From contig MU129160.1 in NCBI GenBank assembly GCA_014904985.1, forward strand, positions 1-64,000: a DNA stretch of 64,000 nucleotides, given 5' to 3'. Each line of letters starts with the position of its first letter. Position 1 is the stretch's first letter. This DNA comes from Hydnum rufescens UP504 (lineage: Eukaryota; Basidiomycota; Agaricomycetes; Cantharellales; Hydnaceae). Below, piece after piece: positions 61,890 to 64,000 of the stretch. The position numbers were made by a program, and so were the translations under genes. The notes under the pieces are model-generated. The model searched no databases and was not told the origin of the DNA. It saw only the letters and a list, made by a program, of their open reading frames with translations.

Positions 61890-64000
61890 GCTTAACAATG
61901 TAGGAAGTAAGTGCAGATGTCTTAGAATATCAATTGCATTGTGCCTTGCTAATTCATCTTTTGGTGGCATTACAAGATAGCTGTAAGTCTGATGTTTAGA
62001 ATTAATGCATTGTTGCCTTGCTGTATTCATGTGTTGGGTGGCATTCACTACATTAGTTTGTAAGTATGGAGTCTAGAATTCAAGTGCAATTGTGCCTTGC
62101 TGATTCATATTTTGGTGGCATTCACAAATGTGAATGTACTAGTCTGGATGTCTTAGAATTCAATGCATTGTGCGTTGGCTGGATTCATCTTATTGGTGTG
62201 GCATTCACACATAGGCTGGTAAGTCTGGATGTCTTAGAGTTCAATGCACTTAGTCCCTTGCTGGTTCACTTTTCGGTGGATTCACAACATAGCTTGCTAA
62301 TGTCTGGATGTCTTAGAATTCAAATGGCATTGTGCCTTGCTGATTCATTCTTTTGGCTGGGGGCATTTTATTTTCAACACATAGTTTGTAGTCTTGGATG
62401 TCTTAGAATTCGAATGCATTGTGCCTGCTGGATCATTCTTTTTTGTGGCATTCACAACATAGTGCTGTAAGTCTGGGATGTCTGTAGAATTCAATGCATT
62501 GTGCCTTGCTGATTTCATCTTTGGTGCATTCACAACACTCCGTCTGTAAGTGTGGATTGTCTTAGAATTCTATGCATTTGATGCCTTGCCTGATTCATCT
62601 TTTGGTGGCATTCACAACATAGGTGTAAGTCATTGGATGTCTTAGAGTTCAATGCACTAGTGCCTGCTGATTCATCTTTTGTGGCATTCACAATAGGGTG
62701 TTAAGTCCTGGATGTCTTAGAATTCAATTGCATTTGTGCCTTGTGAATCATCTTTTTGGTGGCATTCACACATAGCCTTGTAAAGTCTGAATGTCTTAGA
62801 ATCAATGCATTGTGCCTTGGCTGATTCATCTTTTGGTTGGCATCACAACAAAGGTTGTAAAGTCTGGATGTCTTGAATTCAAGTGGCTATTGTGCCTTGC
62901 TGATTCCTCTTTTGGTGGCATACAACATAGCCTTGTAAGTCTAGATGTCTTAGAATTCAATGCATTGTGCCTTGGCTTGATTCATTCTTTTGGGTGGCAT
63001 TCACCACATATGCATGTAAGTCTTAGATGTCTTAGAATTCAACCTGCATTGTGCCTTGCTCGCATTCATCTTTTGGGGGCATTTCACAGCACATAGTCGT
63101 AATGTCTGATGTCTTAGAATTCAATTGCATTCGTGCTTGCTTGACTTCATCTTTTGTTGGCATTCACAATAGGTTGTTGAAGTCTGATGTTTAAATTCAA
63201 TGCATTGTGCCTTGGCTGTTTCATCTTTTGGTGGCATTCACAACATAGTTGTAAGTCTGGATGTCTTAGAATTCAATGCATTGTGCCTTGCTGATTCATC
63301 TTTTGGTGGCTTCAAACATAGCCTGTAAGTCTAGATGTCTTAGAATTCAATGCATTGTGCCTTGCTGATTCATCTTTTGGTGGCATTCACAACATAGCGT
63401 GTATTAGTCTAGATGTCTTAGAATTCAATGCATTGTGCCTTGTCTGATCATTTTTTGGTGGCATTCACAACATAGGCTGTAAATGTCTAGATGTCTTAGA
63501 ATTCAATGCATTGTGCCTTGCTGATTCATCTTTGGGTTGGCATATCACAACATATCTGTAAGTCTGGATGTCTTAGAATTCAATGCATTGTGCCTTGCTG
63601 ATTCATCTTTTGTGGCATTCACAACTGGGAAATGGATGTTCTGATAACATGATCGTTCATTGGTGCATCAACATAGGTAAGCTATTGCTTAGAATTCAAT
63701 GCATTGTGCCTTGCTTGATTCATCTTTTGGTTTAGCATTCAAACATAAGGTTGTAGTCTGGATGTCTTAGAAATTAATGCTTTTGCTGCTGCTGTGCATC
63801 TTTTGGTGCACTTCACAACATAGTCTGTAAAGTCTGGATGCTTAGAATTCAAATGCATTATTAGCCTTGCTGGATGCATTCTTCCCTCAATTGGTGCCTT
63901 TCACAACATAGTTTCTGTAAGTATAGATGTCTTAGAATTCAATGCATTTGCTGGCCTGCGATTCATCTTTTGGTGGGCATTCACAACATATGGTTTACTG
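61890..64000 (+). repeat. 73 bp satellite, block 2, indel-rich
   Basis: The same unit as block 1 for about 27 copies to the window edge. Many units have one-base insertions or deletions scattered without pattern (for example TTGGCTGGATTCATCTTATT). The concentration of indels after the N gap, compared with block 1, points to unpolished assembly rather than biology. Confidence 0.9.

Noticed and set aside
59345..64000. CRISPR array
   Set aside because: The units are nearly identical along their whole 73 bp with 1-4 bp between them, no variable spacers, and no cas genes. It is a satellite.

Overview
The window looks like a transposon-dense accessory region of a filamentous basidiomycete (Agaricomycetes-like) genome. 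The grounds are two Kyakuja-Dileera-Zisupton (KDZ) transposase copies, a chromodomain Ty3/Gypsy element, a short Copia element, a hAT fragment, fungal-style introns of about 50-60 nt with GTRNGT starts and CTAAC/CTGAY branch sites, and CCCTAA repeats. There are no rRNA genes, no convincing functional tRNA genes, and very few candidate host genes. A run of N at 61563-61587 and a sharp rise in indels after it show that the last 2.4 kb is poorly assembled.

Layout. 1-1935: 3' part of a decayed KDZ transposon. 1936-4010: noncoding DNA and a C-rich minisatellite. 4.3-5.18 kb: a solo LTR. 5.18-6.3 kb: a tandem array of intron-like hairpin cassettes. 6.6-7.45 kb: a hAT 3' end that truncates the next gene. 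7.45-11.65 kb (minus): the only substantial host-like locus, a multi-exon gene with a four-helix N-terminal-like part and about a dozen 46-residue TPR-type repeats, resembling fungal NLR-like proteins without a visible NACHT. 12-14.6 kb: short unrecognised ORFs. 14.799-16.438 kb: an intact 1.64 kb LTR element coding only Gag. 16.49-35.0 kb: a nest in which a second KDZ transposase gene (minus) was split by a 15.9 kb chromovirus (571 bp LTRs, TSD GGTAT), whose own pre-gag ORF was then split by a 4.2 kb foldback element (8 bp TSD, about 1.26 kb near-perfect arms).

36.2-38.1 kb: a second hairpin-cassette array, changing orientation around a 322 bp foldback. 38.1-39.2 kb: a second copy of the 1.1 kb LTR. 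39.7-42.5 kb: a decayed unrecognised gene (minus). 43.7-53.6 kb: a degenerate minus-strand Ty3/Gypsy element that lost its reverse-transcriptase core, with a composite repeat at that position (foldback, two tRNA-like units, interstitial telomeric repeats, short palindromes). 56.1-57.4 kb: the 3' end of a third Gypsy element. 58.5-64 kb: a large inverted repeat around a 73 bp satellite whose units begin with GTAAGT and end with ACATAG.

Most coding content is transposition machinery, nearly all broken by frameshifts and TGA stops at sites where CGA would be expected; the two LTRs of the chromovirus differ almost only by transitions. Both fit CpG methylation decay or RIP-like mutation. The least explained content is the intron-like structure: at least nine copies of a cassette (GC-rich stem, AAG/GTRNGT, A/T-flanked AGCAG stem, branch site, YAG) at three loci on both strands, plus the splice-site-bounded satellite.
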